DNA of 42,175 nucleotides from Candidatus Gastranaerophilales bacterium. GTDB lineage: Bacteria > Cyanobacteriota > Vampirovibrionia > Gastranaerophilales > Gastranaerophilaceae. Positions 8,300 through 20,422 of this stretch are shown here, one piece after another. The translations under genes and the position numbers were made by a program. The stretch is from assembly GCA_944324235.1 (NCBI GenBank), contig CALUVN010000015.1, positions 1 through 42,175 of the forward strand, given 5' to 3'. Position 1 is the stretch's first letter, and each line of letters begins with the position of its first letter. Below the pieces are notes generated by a model. The model was not told where the DNA came from, searched no databases, and saw only the letters and a program-made list of their open reading frames with translations.

Positions 8300-9697
8300 A
8301 TGAGTTTACAACTTGCAGAACAATACGAAGAAAACGAACAGTATGATAAAGCATACGAAGAATACAAAAGATTACTCGCTAAAAATCCTGATGATTTGTC
8401 ACTTTTAGAACGTCTGGGGCACACGGCAATGGTGCTTGATAAAAAAGATGAAGCCGCTGAATATTATTCAAAAATCATTGAAAAAGATATGACAAACTCA
8501 ATGGCGTATGAACAGCTTATGGATATTTACGTCACAACAGACAAATATAAATATTATGTATCCAGAGGCAACCTACATAGCATTGAACATCAGCTTGAAC
8601 ACGCCATCAACGATTACAAAAAAGCACTCTCGCATGCGGAAGATGAAAAACAAATGATTACAACCCGTTTTGTTCTTGCAAACCTTTATGAACAAACAGG
8701 CAGAAATATGAAAGCAGTTGATGAATACTTAAAAATAATTGATCACGGGGATGTGCCACCTGAAGTTTATCTGAAACTAGCGAATCTTTATGTTAAAGAA
8801 GAAGCCCTCGCAAGCGCTATAGATATTCTTGCAAATGCAAGAAAAAGCCACGATATTCCTGCAATCAAAGAAACTCTTGCGCAGCTTTATCTTAAAAATA
8901 ACCAGCCTGAAAAAGCTCTTGAAGTAACAGACGATGAGATGATGAAGATTAAATGTCTTCTCGAAACAGAAGAAACCGATAAAGCATATGATATTATAAA
9001 AAAAATTGAACCTCAATCCAGAAATAATGCCCAATTTTATTCGGTAAAAGCACAGTATTATTTTGTAACAGGTGAATATGATAAAGCTCTTGAATGCGTA
9101 AATCAATATGACAATCTTGAAAAAAATTCACCTCTGACATACCAGATGAGAGCATTAATATATGAGAACAAAAATGATGATTTTAATGCACACCTTAACT
9201 GGGGTAAATATAATCTTGTCAGAAAAAATAAAGATATAGCAATTAATGAATATCTGAATGCTCATCAGCTTAACGAAAAAGACGCTGATTTAGTGGCAAC
9301 TATCGCAATACTTCTGGAAGAAACAGGCGACAACATCCACGCTGTCGAATTCTACGAAAAACTTGCAAAACTTGACCCTAAAAATAAAAAAGCTCTTGAA
9401 AAACTCGCAGACTTTAGAGAAGGTCTTGGAGACTACCGCGTTCAAGCAGAATATCTTGAGCAGCTGTATGAATTGGATAAACGTAACGCAAGCGTCATTA
9501 AAAAATTGGCAATTGCCTATGAAAAAATGAAAAATAAGCCGGCTGCAACGGAATTTTATACAAAATACCTTGAATTGTCAAAAGGTGCTAACGACTACGA
9601 ACAGGTTAAAGCAAAACTTGCCAAACTTGAAAATACGGCAATAGAAGAAGACGAAGGTCTTATTGACAAAATAATGAAATTTTTCAATAAAGATTAA
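8300..9697 (+). CDS. Tetratricopeptide-repeat protein
   Basis: A 465-residue cytosolic protein built almost wholly of TPR-like helix pairs. Clear examples are EENEQYDKAYEEYKRLLAKN at the start, LDKKDEAAEYYSKIIEKD, and ETGDNIHAVEFYEKLAKLDP toward the end. There is no signal peptide or membrane segment. TPR scaffolds bind other proteins, so the partner must be identified before a role can be given. AAAAGGAG precedes the ATG at good distance. Overlapping TATAAT hexamers at 8266-8276 suggest its own promoter, without a clear -35. The glycosyltransferase gene follows within 13 bases and is probably cotranscribed. Confidence 0.85.
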   Translation: MSLQLAEQYEENEQYDKAYEEYKRLLAKNPDDLSLLERLGHTAMVLDKKDEAAEYYSKIIEKDMTNSMAYEQLMDIYVTTDKYKYYVSRGNLHSIEHQLEHAINDYKKALSHAEDEKQMITTRFVLANLYEQTGRNMKAVDEYLKIIDHGDVPPEVYLKLANLYVKEEALASAIDILANARKSHDIPAIKETLAQLYLKNNQPEKALEVTDDEMMKIKCLLETEETDKAYDIIKKIEPQSRNNAQFYSVKAQYYFVTGEYDKALECVNQYDNLEKNSPLTYQMRALIYENKNDDFNAHLNWGKYNLVRKNKDIAINEYLNAHQLNEKDADLVATIAILLEETGDNIHAVEFYEKLAKLDPKNKKALEKLADFREGLGDYRVQAEYLEQLYELDKRNASVIKKLAIAYEKMKNKPAATEFYTKYLELSKGANDYEQVKAKLAKLENTAIEEDEGLIDKIMKFFNKD

Positions 9698-9710
9698 GGG
9701 AAAATTGTAT

Positions 9711-10598
9711 ATGACTCCGTTAATATCCGTAATTATGCCGGTTTATAATGCTGCTGAAGATTACTTACGAACAGCAATGGAAAGTATCCTTCAGCAAACA
9801 TGCGGTGATTTTGAATTTATAATCATAAATGACGGTTCAACAAATAACACTGAATCCGTTATTTTGTCCTACGATGATAAAAGAATCAGGTATGTAAAAA
9901 ATGACAGGAATTTACAAATTACAGCAAGCCTGAATAAAGGTCTCGGGCTGGCTAACGGGGAATTTATTGCCAGAATTGACGCTGATGATTATTCTGATAA
10001 ACTGCGTTTTGAAAAACAGATTAATATTATGAATAATAACGACAAAATAGGACTTGCAGGCACTTACACAATTGAAATTCCAACAAATGAAGAAATAGTT
10101 CCTCCGACAGATGATAAGGATATGAAATTACTCCTCAAATATTGTACAAACTGTATCGTACATTCTTCAGTAATGTTGAGAAAATCAGTGCTTGACGAAC
10201 ATAACCTGAAATACAATCCAAAAGCACTCCACGCGGAAGATTACCGTTTATGGTGTGACATGGCTGACTACTGTGAATTTACAACCATTCCTGAGTTTAT
10301 TCATTACTACAGAATAGCACCTGAGGGTATTTCTGCCACTAACGCCGGATTCCAGAAAAAAATGGCACGCGCAATTATCTGGGATAATATGATTAAAGAT
10401 TTTGCTAAAGACAAACGAAAAATGTATTCAATAATTGCCAAATGTATTCAAAATGCAGAATTATCCAGCGATGAAAGAGAAAGCCTTTTGGAACTGTATG
10501 AAAGTGTTAATGAATACTTAAATAAAAATTTATCCGCAACGTTTCTGCAATTTGCCTGCACTAGTATTAACGCATTGAAAACCGCCATTTTGAACTGA
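9711..10598 (+). CDS. GT2-family glycosyltransferase
   Basis: A single GT-A domain of about 295 residues. It opens with PLISVIMPVYNAAEDYL, has IIINDGS near residue 43, and the ARIDADDYSD nucleotide-sugar/metal motif near residue 90. The later HAEDYRLWCDM segment contains the ED acidic motif typical of GT2 acceptor sites. The ATG at 9711 is chosen over a TTG at 9705 because AAGGG lies 10 bases upstream of the ATG. The enzyme transfers a sugar from a nucleotide donor onto a glycan or lipid acceptor on the cytoplasmic face; donor and acceptor cannot be read from sequence. No membrane helices. Confidence 0.93.
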   Translation: MTPLISVIMPVYNAAEDYLRTAMESILQQTCGDFEFIIINDGSTNNTESVILSYDDKRIRYVKNDRNLQITASLNKGLGLANGEFIARIDADDYSDKLRFEKQINIMNNNDKIGLAGTYTIEIPTNEEIVPPTDDKDMKLLLKYCTNCIVHSSVMLRKSVLDEHNLKYNPKALHAEDYRLWCDMADYCEFTTIPEFIHYYRIAPEGISATNAGFQKKMARAIIWDNMIKDFAKDKRKMYSIIAKCIQNAELSSDERESLLELYESVNEYLNKNLSATFLQFACTSINALKTAILN

Positions 10599-10602
10599 AC
10601 AC

Positions 10603-10631
10603 TTGAAAGACTATTTCTCATATGTTATAAT
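10603..10631 (+). promoter_or_regulatory. Near-consensus sigma-70 promoter for the prepilin gene
   Basis: TTGAAA (10603-10608), a 17-base spacer and a perfect TATAAT (10626-10631). Transcription should begin near 10638, about 26 bases ahead of the prepilin ATG, with AAGGAG in between. Confidence 0.85.
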
Positions 10632-10663
10632 AATAATATGGACATAAATAAGGAGATATCTGA

Positions 10664-11395
10664 ATGGATTTAAAAACCACTCAAAACGAGGACTTAATAC
10701 AGGAGAGTGCAGGTTATGACACCCTGTTCCGCAAACCATCTACTCTAAATGCATTTACACTTGCTGAAGTTTTAATCACCTTAGGAATTATAGGTGTTGT
10801 TGCGGCATTTACAATGCCGACGCTGGTCAATAAAACCCAGACTAAAGTACTTGAGACACAATATAAAAAAGCCATTAGTGTGCTTAATAACGGTTATAAA
10901 AAGATGCTGGCCGATAATGAAGTGTTCAAAGTAAGTGAATTACCATTAACAACGTGTAATGATATGTCATGCGTTTCTTCAGAACATAAAAAAGTCGTTA
11001 ATATGGTTTCTGACTCAAGTAATAACGAGTTTGATACAGATATAACATACAAAAACGTCAACGACGCAGAGCTTGATTTTAATTGGGATGATGTGCCTTA
11101 TAAATTTATAACACCAGATGGCGTTATGTACGGGATTATGTCCATGTCAACACGTAATAATGAAACGCAGATTGGATTTTGTTTTGATATAAATGGAGAA
11201 AAAGCACCAAATCAGGTCGGTAAAGATTTCCATCAGGTCGTAATAAACGATAACGGATCAATAACACCGATAACTCCGGCACCTGAAGATTTTGATGATC
11301 TGGCAGATATGGTGAATCAATGCGAATCTCAAAACGGGAACTGGGATTATACAACTGGCTCCTGTCAGCAAAGACGTCCGGGTCAAACTTATTAA
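10664..11395 (+). CDS. Type IV prepilin-like / pseudopilin protein
   Basis: A 243-residue protein with the prepilin signature NA|FTLAEVLITLGIIGVVAAF. Cleavage by prepilin peptidase would fall after Ala 30, giving a mature N-terminal Phe with the conserved Glu at +5, followed by the hydrophobic assembly helix. The leader of 30 residues is much longer than the usual 6-10. No in-frame ATG lies closer, and AAGGAG directly precedes the ATG used. The soluble part has Cys pairs (TTCNDMSC, then CESQNGNWDYTTGSC) that may form disulphides. It would be an inner-membrane subunit of a pilus or secretion pseudopilus. No assembly genes are nearby. The GT1 gene starts 2 bases after its stop. Confidence 0.9.
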   Translation: MDLKTTQNEDLIQESAGYDTLFRKPSTLNAFTLAEVLITLGIIGVVAAFTMPTLVNKTQTKVLETQYKKAISVLNNGYKKMLADNEVFKVSELPLTTCNDMSCVSSEHKKVVNMVSDSSNNEFDTDITYKNVNDAELDFNWDDVPYKFITPDGVMYGIMSMSTRNNETQIGFCFDINGEKAPNQVGKDFHQVVINDNGSITPITPAPEDFDDLADMVNQCESQNGNWDYTTGSCQQRRPGQTY

Positions 11396-11397
11396 TT

Positions 11398-12615
11398 ATG
11401 CCTAAAGGTACAAAACACCATATCTTATATACAAATACTTCTATTGATAAACCTCAGGAAGAAATCTGGGAACTAATACAAGGCTATACTAATGAAAACT
11501 TTCCGGATGACATACATGAAACTTATTATCGTACAGACTTTATAGTACTGCTGCCGCCTTTAAAATACGAAAATAAATTTGTTAAAGGTTTATACATGAC
11601 ACAAGGAGTAGAATGTATTCAGGCGCAATATCCTGAACACAAAAAACTCTTTATGCCAATGGAATATTCAATGTGGTCATCATTACCGTGGGCACAGAGC
11701 GCTGATATCTACCTGACTTCATACAAAAATCAGGAGAGAGAAGATTGGTTCAGACAAAAATATCCGGACAAAGCCGATAAGATTTTAATCCCGCTTCAAG
11801 ATGCCGATTTTACGCATGAATACGCAATTGCGCCATATACAAATTACAACAAAGATATAGACGTTATTTATATAGCAAGACTTGATGAAGTAAAAAATCT
11901 ACCACTATTTACAAGGGCACTACGAATTTACGAAGAAAAATACGGTTATACACTTAAGGTTGTATTGGTTACAGGCACGCAAAAAGATGATTACGGCGAA
12001 AAACAAATGGAAATAGTCCGTCAAATGGCAGAAGAAGCCGGCGGGTATGAAGAACTGAAAAAATACATAACTTTTCTCGGTGAAGTAGAATACGGCAAAG
12101 AGTTATGTATCTATTTCAGCCGGTCAAAATGCGCAGTGCTGACATCAATCTTTGAAGGAAAAAACAGAATGCTGAACGAGGCAATGTGCTGCAATGTGCC
12201 TGTCGTTGTATTTAAGGATTTATGTAAATATACAAGAGGTGAAAGTGAAATATTTCCTGAAAATGCAGGTATTTATATAGAAGAGTTTTCAGCAGAAGCA
12301 CTGGCAGACGGTTTGCACAGAATGATGAAAACCTACAGAAAATTCACGCCGCGCAGAAGTTACCTGCAAAATGGCGGCAGAATAAAATTTTTGAATAAAT
12401 GTATAGATGCAATACCGTATTACAGAGAAAATTTACCGGAATACGAGCCCGGCAGAATTCAAGAAAATTTATGGGTTGATTTAGCAATGCAGGCAAATTA
12501 CCGGCTTGGACTGCACGATTATATATATGGAGTCAGACTGGATATTCAGCACGGGCGATTTGAGGGCAAAAAATTGCCTGCACTGGAATTTTATCAAAGG
12601 CATTTCAATATTTAA
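11398..12615 (+). CDS. GT1/GT4-type glycosyltransferase
   Basis: About 405 residues with a GT-B layout. The recognisable second Rossmann half contains DVIYIARLDEVKNLPLFTRAL, then YITFLGEVEYGKELCIYFSR and the donor-binding loop SIFEGKNRMLNEAMCCNVPVVVF, in which the EG...NE motif matches the GT4 E-x7-E pattern. The frame remains open back to 11320, but those codons overlap the prepilin gene. The ATG at 11398, 2 bases after the prepilin stop, is preferred. It has no Shine-Dalgarno, so translation may be coupled to the pilin. A role in glycosylating pilin or a surface glycan is suggested only by position. No signal peptide. Confidence 0.85.
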   Translation: MPKGTKHHILYTNTSIDKPQEEIWELIQGYTNENFPDDIHETYYRTDFIVLLPPLKYENKFVKGLYMTQGVECIQAQYPEHKKLFMPMEYSMWSSLPWAQSADIYLTSYKNQEREDWFRQKYPDKADKILIPLQDADFTHEYAIAPYTNYNKDIDVIYIARLDEVKNLPLFTRALRIYEEKYGYTLKVVLVTGTQKDDYGEKQMEIVRQMAEEAGGYEELKKYITFLGEVEYGKELCIYFSRSKCAVLTSIFEGKNRMLNEAMCCNVPVVVFKDLCKYTRGESEIFPENAGIYIEEFSAEALADGLHRMMKTYRKFTPRRSYLQNGGRIKFLNKCIDAIPYYRENLPEYEPGRIQENLWVDLAMQANYRLGLHDYIYGVRLDIQHGRFEGKKLPALEFYQRHFNI

Positions 12616-12620
12616 ATATT

Positions 12621-12653
12621 AAAAAAGCCCCTGATTTAGAAATCAGAGGCTTT
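12621..12653 (-). terminator. Rho-independent terminator of clpC
   Basis: The stem AAAGCC-c-CTGATTT pairs with AAATCAG-a-GGCTTT with one internal mismatch. On the minus strand the stem is followed by six T residues, so it ends clpC. It may also stop rightward transcription from the GT1 gene, but the U-tract on that side is poor. Confidence 0.85.
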
Positions 12654-12661
12654 ACTTATAT

Positions 12662-15190
12662 CTATTGTTGAGGAACTTCTTGCGGCTGTTCTTCTTCAGC
12701 AGACTCCTCTTTTTTTGTCTTTCTCTTTGGTGCTTTTTCAAACGTAATCTTGTCATCAACAAGAGTAAGTCTGATTGTATCACCCGGAGCGTATTTACCT
12801 GAGAGAATTTCTTCAGCAAGATTATCTTCAATCTTACGCTGAATTAATCTTCTCAACGGTCTTGCACCGTAAGCTTCGGAATATCCGTCTTTTGCAAGAT
12901 GATCTTTCACTTCATCAGTAACTTCAACAGACAAATCTTTTTCTGCCAGACGTTTGAAGAGATCTTTCAACATCAAATCAACGATTTGTCTGATTTCTTC
13001 CTGACTCAAATGAGAGAATACTATAGTTTCATCAATACGGTTGAGGAACTCAGGTCTGAAGGCTTTTTTCATTTCTTCAGTAACAGTTTCCTTAAGTTTT
13101 TCGTATTTGTCTTTAGACTCATCATCAGCCGTAGAGAAACCGAGTTTAGATGTTGTAGTTATCATACTAGCACCGACGTTAGAAGTCATGATAATAATTG
13201 TATTTTTGAAATTAATATGACGACCTTTAGCATCAGTTAATCTACCATCGTCCAGAATTTGGAGCATGATATTGAATACATCAGGGTGAGCCTTTTCAAT
13301 TTCATCAAACAATACAACCGAATAAGGTTTCTTTCTGATAAGCTCGGTCAGGTGACCGCCGTCATCGTACCCGACGTATCCCGGAGGAGAACCGATAAGT
13401 TTAGCTGTTGAATGTTTTTCCATAAATTCAGACATATCAACTCTTATCATGTTGTCTTCAGAACCGAATACAGCCTCAGCCAGAGCCTTAGCTAACTCAG
13501 TTTTACCGACACCGGTAGGACCTGCAAAAATAAAGCTTCCGATAGGTCTGTTAGGACTTTTCAAACCGACACGAGCACGTCTGATAGCTTTAGAAATAGC
13601 AACGACCGCATCGTGCTGACCTACAACACGTTTATGGAGTGTATCTTCCAATTTAAGAAGTCTTTCGCTTTCGCCTTCAGTCAATTTAGTAACCGGAACA
13701 CCTGTCATAGTTGCAATAACTTCAGCAATATTTTCAGCCGTAACAGTCGGACGATTAGCTTCATGTTCTTCTTTCCATTTTGCAGACATTTCTCTGATTC
13801 TGTCTTTCAAATCAGCCTCTTCATCACGTAATTGAGAAGCTCTTTCAAATTCCTGATTTCTTATTGCGTCCTCTTTATCTTTAATCAACGCGCGAAGTTC
13901 TTTTTCAAGCTCTTTGCCTTCAGGAGAAAGCGTAGAAACTTTCAATCTTACTTTTGAACTTGCTTCGTCAAGAACATCAATAGCTTTATCCGGCAGGAAT
14001 CTGTCAGTAATATATTTGCTTGACAATTTAACAGCAGCAACGATAGCCTCATCAGAAATATTCAAGCAGTGGTGTTCTTCATATTTAGGACGAAGTCCTT
14101 TGATAATTTCGATAGATTCATCCACAGAAGGTTCTTCAATGATAACAGATTGAAAACGTCTTTCAAGAGCAGAATCTTTTTCGACATATTTTCTGTATTC
14201 ATCAAGAGTTGTAGCACCGATAACCTGAATTTCGCCTCTGGAAAGGGCAGGTTTCAGGATATTAGCGGCATCTATTGCGCCTTCAGCAGCACCTGCACCG
14301 ATGAGAGTGTGCATTTCATCGATAACAAGTATAATATTACCGGCTTGTCTGATTTCATCCATAATTTTTTTCAGACGTTCTTCAAATTCACCGCGGTATT
14401 TTGTACCGGCAACGAGAAGTCCCATATCAAGCTGGATAACCTTTTTACCATCGAGAATATCCGGCACTTCAGCATTAACAATTCTTGTAGCAAGCCCTTC
14501 TGCAACAGCAGTTTTACCAACACCCGGTTCTCCGATAAGGACCGGATTGTTTTTAGTACGTCTGGCAAGAATTTGAATAACACGTTCAATTTCTTTTTCT
14601 CTTCCGACAACCGGATCAAGTCTCATTTCCTGAGCAGCTAGAGTTAAATCGCGGCCGAACTCATCCAGACTAGGTGTTTTAGTTTTTCCGCCAGAAGAAG
14701 ATGATGATGACGACGATGAAGAAGACGATGATGCGCCGGATGAAACAGATGGTTTTGATTCACCAAGCATTTTCACAACATTACTTCTAATCTTATTCAA
14801 ATCAACACCGAGATTTTCAAGCACTCTGGCCGCTACACCTTCACCTTCGCGAATAAGTCCGAGCAGCAGGTGTTCAGTACCAATATAATTATGACCTAAT
14901 TGTCTGGCTTCATCCCATGACAATTCCAACACTCTTTTAGCTCTAGGGGTAAAAGGGATTTCTACAGCAACGAAACCTGAACCGCGGCCGATAATTTTTT
15001 CGACTTCCGCTCTTGCATCTTTCAATGTAACCCCCATAGATTTAAGGGTTTTAGCAGCGACGCCTGTTCCTTCGCCGATAAGCCCTAAAAGAACCTGTTC
15101 CGTTCCGACAAAATTATGTCCCAAACGTCTGGCTTCTTCCTGAGCAAGCATTATGACTTTAATAGCCTTTTCTGTAAAACGTTCAAACAT
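12662..15190 (-). CDS. clpC: ClpC-type Hsp100 AAA+ unfoldase
   Basis: An 842-residue ClpC. The N domain (about 1-145) has the two repeats starting [16 protein letters not shown] and [19 protein letters not shown]-1 has Walker A GEPGVGKT and ends before the middle (UVR-like) coiled coil with [18 protein letters not shown]-2 has [21 protein letters not shown] and the C-terminal ARPLRR motif. ClpC threads proteins into ClpP for degradation and acts as a chaperone in the cytosol. The linker after the N domain holds a run of 13 serines (about 155-167), which is unusual. Architecture matches cyanobacterial and Firmicute ClpC; no mcsA/mcsB/ctsR partners are present. AGGAG lies 12 bases before the ATG. 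Single-gene unit with its own promoter and terminator. Confidence 0.97.
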   Translation of the reverse strand: MFERFTEKAIKVIMLAQEEARRLGHNFVGTEQVLLGLIGEGTGVAAKTLKSMGVTLKDARAEVEKIIGRGSGFVAVEIPFTPRAKRVLELSWDEARQLGHNYIGTEHLLLGLIREGEGVAARVLENLGVDLNKIRSNVVKMLGESKPSVSSGASSSSSSSSSSSSSGGKTKTPSLDEFGRDLTLAAQEMRLDPVVGREKEIERVIQILARRTKNNPVLIGEPGVGKTAVAEGLATRIVNAEVPDILDGKKVIQLDMGLLVAGTKYRGEFEERLKKIMDEIRQAGNIILVIDEMHTLIGAGAAEGAIDAANILKPALSRGEIQVIGATTLDEYRKYVEKDSALERRFQSVIIEEPSVDESIEIIKGLRPKYEEHHCLNISDEAIVAAVKLSSKYITDRFLPDKAIDVLDEASSKVRLKVSTLSPEGKELEKELRALIKDKEDAIRNQEFERASQLRDEEADLKDRIREMSAKWKEEHEANRPTVTAENIAEVIATMTGVPVTKLTEGESERLLKLEDTLHKRVVGQHDAVVAISKAIRRARVGLKSPNRPIGSFIFAGPTGVGKTELAKALAEAVFGSEDNMIRVDMSEFMEKHSTAKLIGSPPGYVGYDDGGHLTELIRKKPYSVVLFDEIEKAHPDVFNIMLQILDDGRLTDAKGRHINFKNTIIIMTSNVGASMITTTSKLGFSTADDESKDKYEKLKETVTEEMKKAFRPEFLNRIDETIVFSHLSQEEIRQIVDLMLKDLFKRLAEKDLSVEVTDEVKDHLAKDGYSEAYGARPLRRLIQRKIEDNLAEEILSGKYAPGDTIRLTLVDDKITFEKAPKRKTKKEESAEEEQPQEVPQQ

Positions 15191-15230
15191 TATTTATATA
15201 TGCTCCTATACTCTACTTATTTTGATATAT

Positions 15231-15259
15231 ATTGTACATAAAAAATAAAAAACTTTCAA
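15231..15259 (-). promoter_or_regulatory. Sigma-70-type promoter for clpC
   Basis: On the minus strand TTGAAA (15259-15254), a 17-base spacer and TACAAT (15236-15231). The predicted start near 15224 gives a leader of about 34 bases containing AGGAG. No CIRCE-type inverted repeat is visible. Confidence 0.75.
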
Positions 15260-15270
15260 GGGGGGGGCAA

Positions 15271-15345
15271 ATGAATAAAGGCAAATCACGCGTCAAAATA
15301 AAGCTCAAAAGAGATAAAAATTTTCAAAAGAGAAAAAACTGTTGA
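15271..15345 (+). CDS. Possible 24-residue basic peptide
   Basis: A short open frame MNKGKSRVKIKLKRDKNFQ... with 11 Lys/Arg residues out of 24. It is preceded by AAGGGGGGGG three bases before the ATG, a strong if odd ribosome site. It overlaps the -35 of the tRNA-Glu promoter and starts just outside the clpC promoter, and no rightward promoter is visible. It could be a real regulatory peptide or chance in an A-rich stretch. Confidence 0.2.
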   Translation: MNKGKSRVKIKLKRDKNFQKRKNC

Positions 15346-15370
15346 CAATAAATTTTGTTTTGGTAATAAT
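15342..15370 (+). promoter_or_regulatory. Promoter for tRNA-Glu
   Basis: A consensus TTGACA (15342-15347) is followed after 16-17 bases by TAATAAT (15364-15370). The tRNA begins 25 bases further on. Confidence 0.75.
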
Positions 15371-15394
15371 AAGGATTGTGAAAGAGATACATGA

Positions 15395-15470
15395 GCTCCC
15401 ATCGTCTAGAGGCCTAGGACAACACCCTTTCACGGTGTAGACGGGGATTCGAATTCCCCTGGGAGTACCA
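15395..15470 (+). tRNA. tRNA-Glu (anticodon TTC)
   Basis: A full cloverleaf of 76 bases: acceptor GCTCCCA with TGGGAGT (G-U closing pair), anticodon stem ACACC/GGTGT with loop CTTTCAC, and T-arm GGGGA-TTCGAAT-TCCCC. The 3' CCA is encoded. In cyanobacteria and most bacteria this tRNA also supplies Glu for haem synthesis through glutamyl-tRNA reductase; no such gene is in the window. Confidence 0.97.
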
Positions 15471-15478
15471 TTTAAGAC

Positions 15479-15501
15479 AAGCGTCTTTAAGGCGCTTTTT
15501 T
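15479..15501 (+). terminator. Terminator of tRNA-Glu
   Basis: Stem AAGCGTC with GGCGCTT (7 bp, one G-U pair), 5-base loop, then a run of T. It sits 9 bases after the tRNA. The remaining bases to 15634 show no gene or clear signal. Confidence 0.85.
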
Positions 15502-15634
15502 AGTGCGTAATTTATATATGATTTGCAATCGGCGTACTCACGACAAAGACAACCTTAAACAATTAGAGCATGTAAAAATTTGGGGTCAGTTGATTAATCT
15601 TAATTTATATATTCAACAGCTGCACAAGACATAA

Positions 15635-16198
15635 CTATAATTGTACTGTTCTAAAAATCGTATAGTATCTGTAATTTCCCCAGTAAATTACAAGTGATAT
15701 AAAGTTATTATCCAAATCTGTAAGCTCCAGATATGTCTGCGGAGCAGGTTTACGTTTTGCACTCGGAACAAATCTGCCTATAAAATCAAGCGTCTTCAGG
15801 TGCACTTTTTGTGTAAATTTGAGTTCAGGCTTAGGTAAATTTTCGTCATAGAACATTACAGGCGTCAAATCTCTGTTATATACAGGCACGACGTATTTAA
15901 CCTTTCCTGCTTCTTTAAACAATATATACCAGTCACCTTTGTATTCTCGCGGAGTAAGTAAATAATATCCGGGCTCTATCGTAATCGTTTTAAAAAACAA
16001 TGGCGCGACAAGCCTGAACAACGGATACGGAGACCAAGTAGAATTTTCCGTATCATAATATTCTCCTGGGTCTATGTCATGAATATATTTAACATCAGGT
16101 ACAGGCAAATCCCTGTAAATTTGTGCGTAATCAAAATCTTCAGCACGCACTGCACCGCAAAATATTAACATCACTAACAGCAAAACTATCTTCTTCAT
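15635..16198 (-). CDS. Exported protein of unknown function
   Basis: A 187-residue protein with a clear Sec signal peptide: MKK, a hydrophobic stretch IVLLLVMLIFCGAV, and an RA-E cleavage site near residue 19. The mature part is rich in Tyr, Pro and aromatic beta-strand-like segments (for example EPGYYLLTPREYKGDWYIL) and has no Cys. I recognise no domain. It would be periplasmic or surface-exposed. It is transcribed divergently from speB, about 90 bases away, and has no operon partner. Confidence 0.75.
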   Translation of the reverse strand: MKKIVLLLVMLIFCGAVRAEDFDYAQIYRDLPVPDVKYIHDIDPGEYYDTENSTWSPYPLFRLVAPLFFKTITIEPGYYLLTPREYKGDWYILFKEAGKVKYVVPVYNRDLTPVMFYDENLPKPELKFTQKVHLKTLDFIGRFVPSAKRKPAPQTYLELTDLDNNFISLVIYWGNYRYYTIFRTVQL

Positions 16199-16288
16199 AC
16201 CCGTATTTTAATGTTAATTTAGCAGAAATCAATCATATATAAACGGTATTTTTATGGTAAAATTGAAATTAAACAGGAGGTATGGAAA

Positions 16289-19104
<2,816 letters not shown>

Positions 19105-19123
19105 TTAGAAGGTATTTAAAAAT

Positions 19124-19576
19124 ATGAAAAGAAAAACAAGAGTTATACAAATAGACGGATTTAAAGGTCTGATTATTGCCCTTTTTTCAGTAGTATGTCT
19201 TGCAGCAGGATTTGTAGGATTTCCGGGATTTGTGGCAATGACCGTATGGAATTATTTTCCGGCACTTCCGTCTATTAATCTTTTTCAGGGAGTCTTACTC
19301 TGGATTATTGTTGCTATAAGCATTTATCTCGTTAACGGTCGTAAATTGTTTATCTCGTTTGCATCACCTCAGGAACTATCTGAAGCGGAAATGAATAAAC
19401 TCATGGAACGTGTACGTCTTCAATCTCAAGTAAAAATGCTGAATGCTATGATGATGAAAACTATTGAAGAAAATAAAGATCTAAATCAAAATATTCAACA
19501 AGATAAACCTCTAAATGTTGAAGAAACAAAGAATATTACAAATTCGTCTCAACAACATGAAGACATTAAAAAGTAA
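19124..19576 (+). CDS. Small membrane protein of unknown function
   Basis: A 150-residue protein with two hydrophobic segments, about residues 14-42 (GLIIALFSVVCLAAGFVGF...) and 52-69 (LFQGVLLWIIVAISIYLV), followed by a charged, Gln/Asn-rich cytoplasmic tail with coiled-coil character (MNKLMERVRLQSQVKML). No domain is recognised. AAGG precedes the ATG. It sits between ligA and the SIMPL gene in the same direction, with the SIMPL ribosome site at its stop codon, so these two are probably translated together. Confidence 0.75.
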   Translation: MKRKTRVIQIDGFKGLIIALFSVVCLAAGFVGFPGFVAMTVWNYFPALPSINLFQGVLLWIIVAISIYLVNGRKLFISFASPQELSEAEMNKLMERVRLQSQVKMLNAMMMKTIEENKDLNQNIQQDKPLNVEETKNITNSSQQHEDIKK

Positions 19577-19586
19577 AGGAGAATGT

Positions 19587-20324
19587 ATGAAAAAGATTTT
19601 TGTATCAGCAGTAATTCTAGGCTTGCTAATCAGTGCATCATCGGTTGCGTCAAACGCAATTACATCAAACAATGACGAACGAGGTTACATTACAGTTAAC
19701 ACACAGGCTAATAAGGAACTTTCACCGGATTTGGTAGAGATTTCAATAGCTGTTGAAACTTACGACAAATCAATGCAAAATGCGATTGCTAAAAATAAAG
19801 AAATTTCCGATAAAGTTCAAGCTGTATTGAAATCAATGATTAATGCACCTGAAGATTATATTAAAACATCGGATTTCAACGCATCTCCAATGTATAATTA
19901 TACAAATAACAAAAGAGTATTCGACAAATATCAGGTTTCAAATACAATAATAGTTCATACTAAAAATCTGGACAAAGTCGGTAATATGATTGATAAAGCC
20001 ATTGCAGCAGGAGCGACAAACATTAATAATCTGAACTTTTCAATTTCGGATTACGAATCACAATGCGATGATCTATTAACAATCGCAGTAAATAAAGCAA
20101 AAAATCAAGCCTCTGCTGTTGCAACGGCTGCCGGCACTACGCTTAACGGTGTTAAATATATGAACGCAAGCTGCAATTCAGGAGCAACATCAAGAGTTTA
20201 CTATAATTTAATGGCAAAAAATGCCGTTGCTGATTCTGAAGCGGCAATGGGTTCTTCAACCCCGATTTCTGCTGGTAGAATTAAAATTCAGGCTACTCTA
20301 AGCTCTGCATTTTTTGTAAAATAA
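19587..20324 (+). CDS. SIMPL-domain (DUF541/YggE-like) periplasmic protein
   Basis: About 245 residues from the ATG at 19587, which has AAAGGAG upstream; the open frame extends back to 19515 but overlaps the previous gene. A Sec signal peptide (MKKIFVSAVILGLLISASSV) is followed by the SIMPL fold: ITVNTQANKELSPDLVEISIAVET near the mature N-terminus and the later ATNINNLNFSISDYES and AVNKAKNQASAVATAAG helices. YggE-type proteins are linked to oxidative-stress tolerance in E. coli, but the biochemical activity is unclear. It is probably periplasmic. Last gene of the speB-ligA run, followed by a 42-bp palindrome. Confidence 0.85.
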   Translation: MKKIFVSAVILGLLISASSVASNAITSNNDERGYITVNTQANKELSPDLVEISIAVETYDKSMQNAIAKNKEISDKVQAVLKSMINAPEDYIKTSDFNASPMYNYTNNKRVFDKYQVSNTIIVHTKNLDKVGNMIDKAIAAGATNINNLNFSISDYESQCDDLLTIAVNKAKNQASAVATAAGTTLNGVKYMNASCNSGATSRVYYNLMAKNAVADSEAAMGSSTPISAGRIKIQATLSSAFFVK

Positions 20325-20345
20325 AAAATATTAATAAAACATTTG

Positions 20346-20387
20346 ACTACAACGCTGTAAATTTATATAAATTTACAGCGTTGTAGT
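20346..20387. repeat. 42-bp perfect palindrome
   Basis: The arms of 21 bases (beginning ACTACAACGCTGTAAATTTA) are exact reverse complements. As RNA it would form a 19-bp hairpin with a tetraloop. It lies after the SIMPL stop and could be its terminator, but only a mixed A/T tract and no immediate T-run follows. It could also be an operator or a mobile palindrome. Confidence 0.8.
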
Positions 20388-20422
20388 AGCAAAAAATTTT
20401 TATCTGCAGTTTTTAAACTTGT

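Noticed and set aside
11320-11397. Upstream extension of the GT1 gene
   Set aside because: These codons overlap the 3' end of the prepilin in another frame and add no conserved residues; the ATG at 11398 is sufficient.
14069-14641. 190-residue rightward open frame inside clpC
   Set aside because: It is antisense to the strongly conserved ClpC AAA-1 domain, lacks a ribosome site, and its composition is that of a reverse complement shadow.
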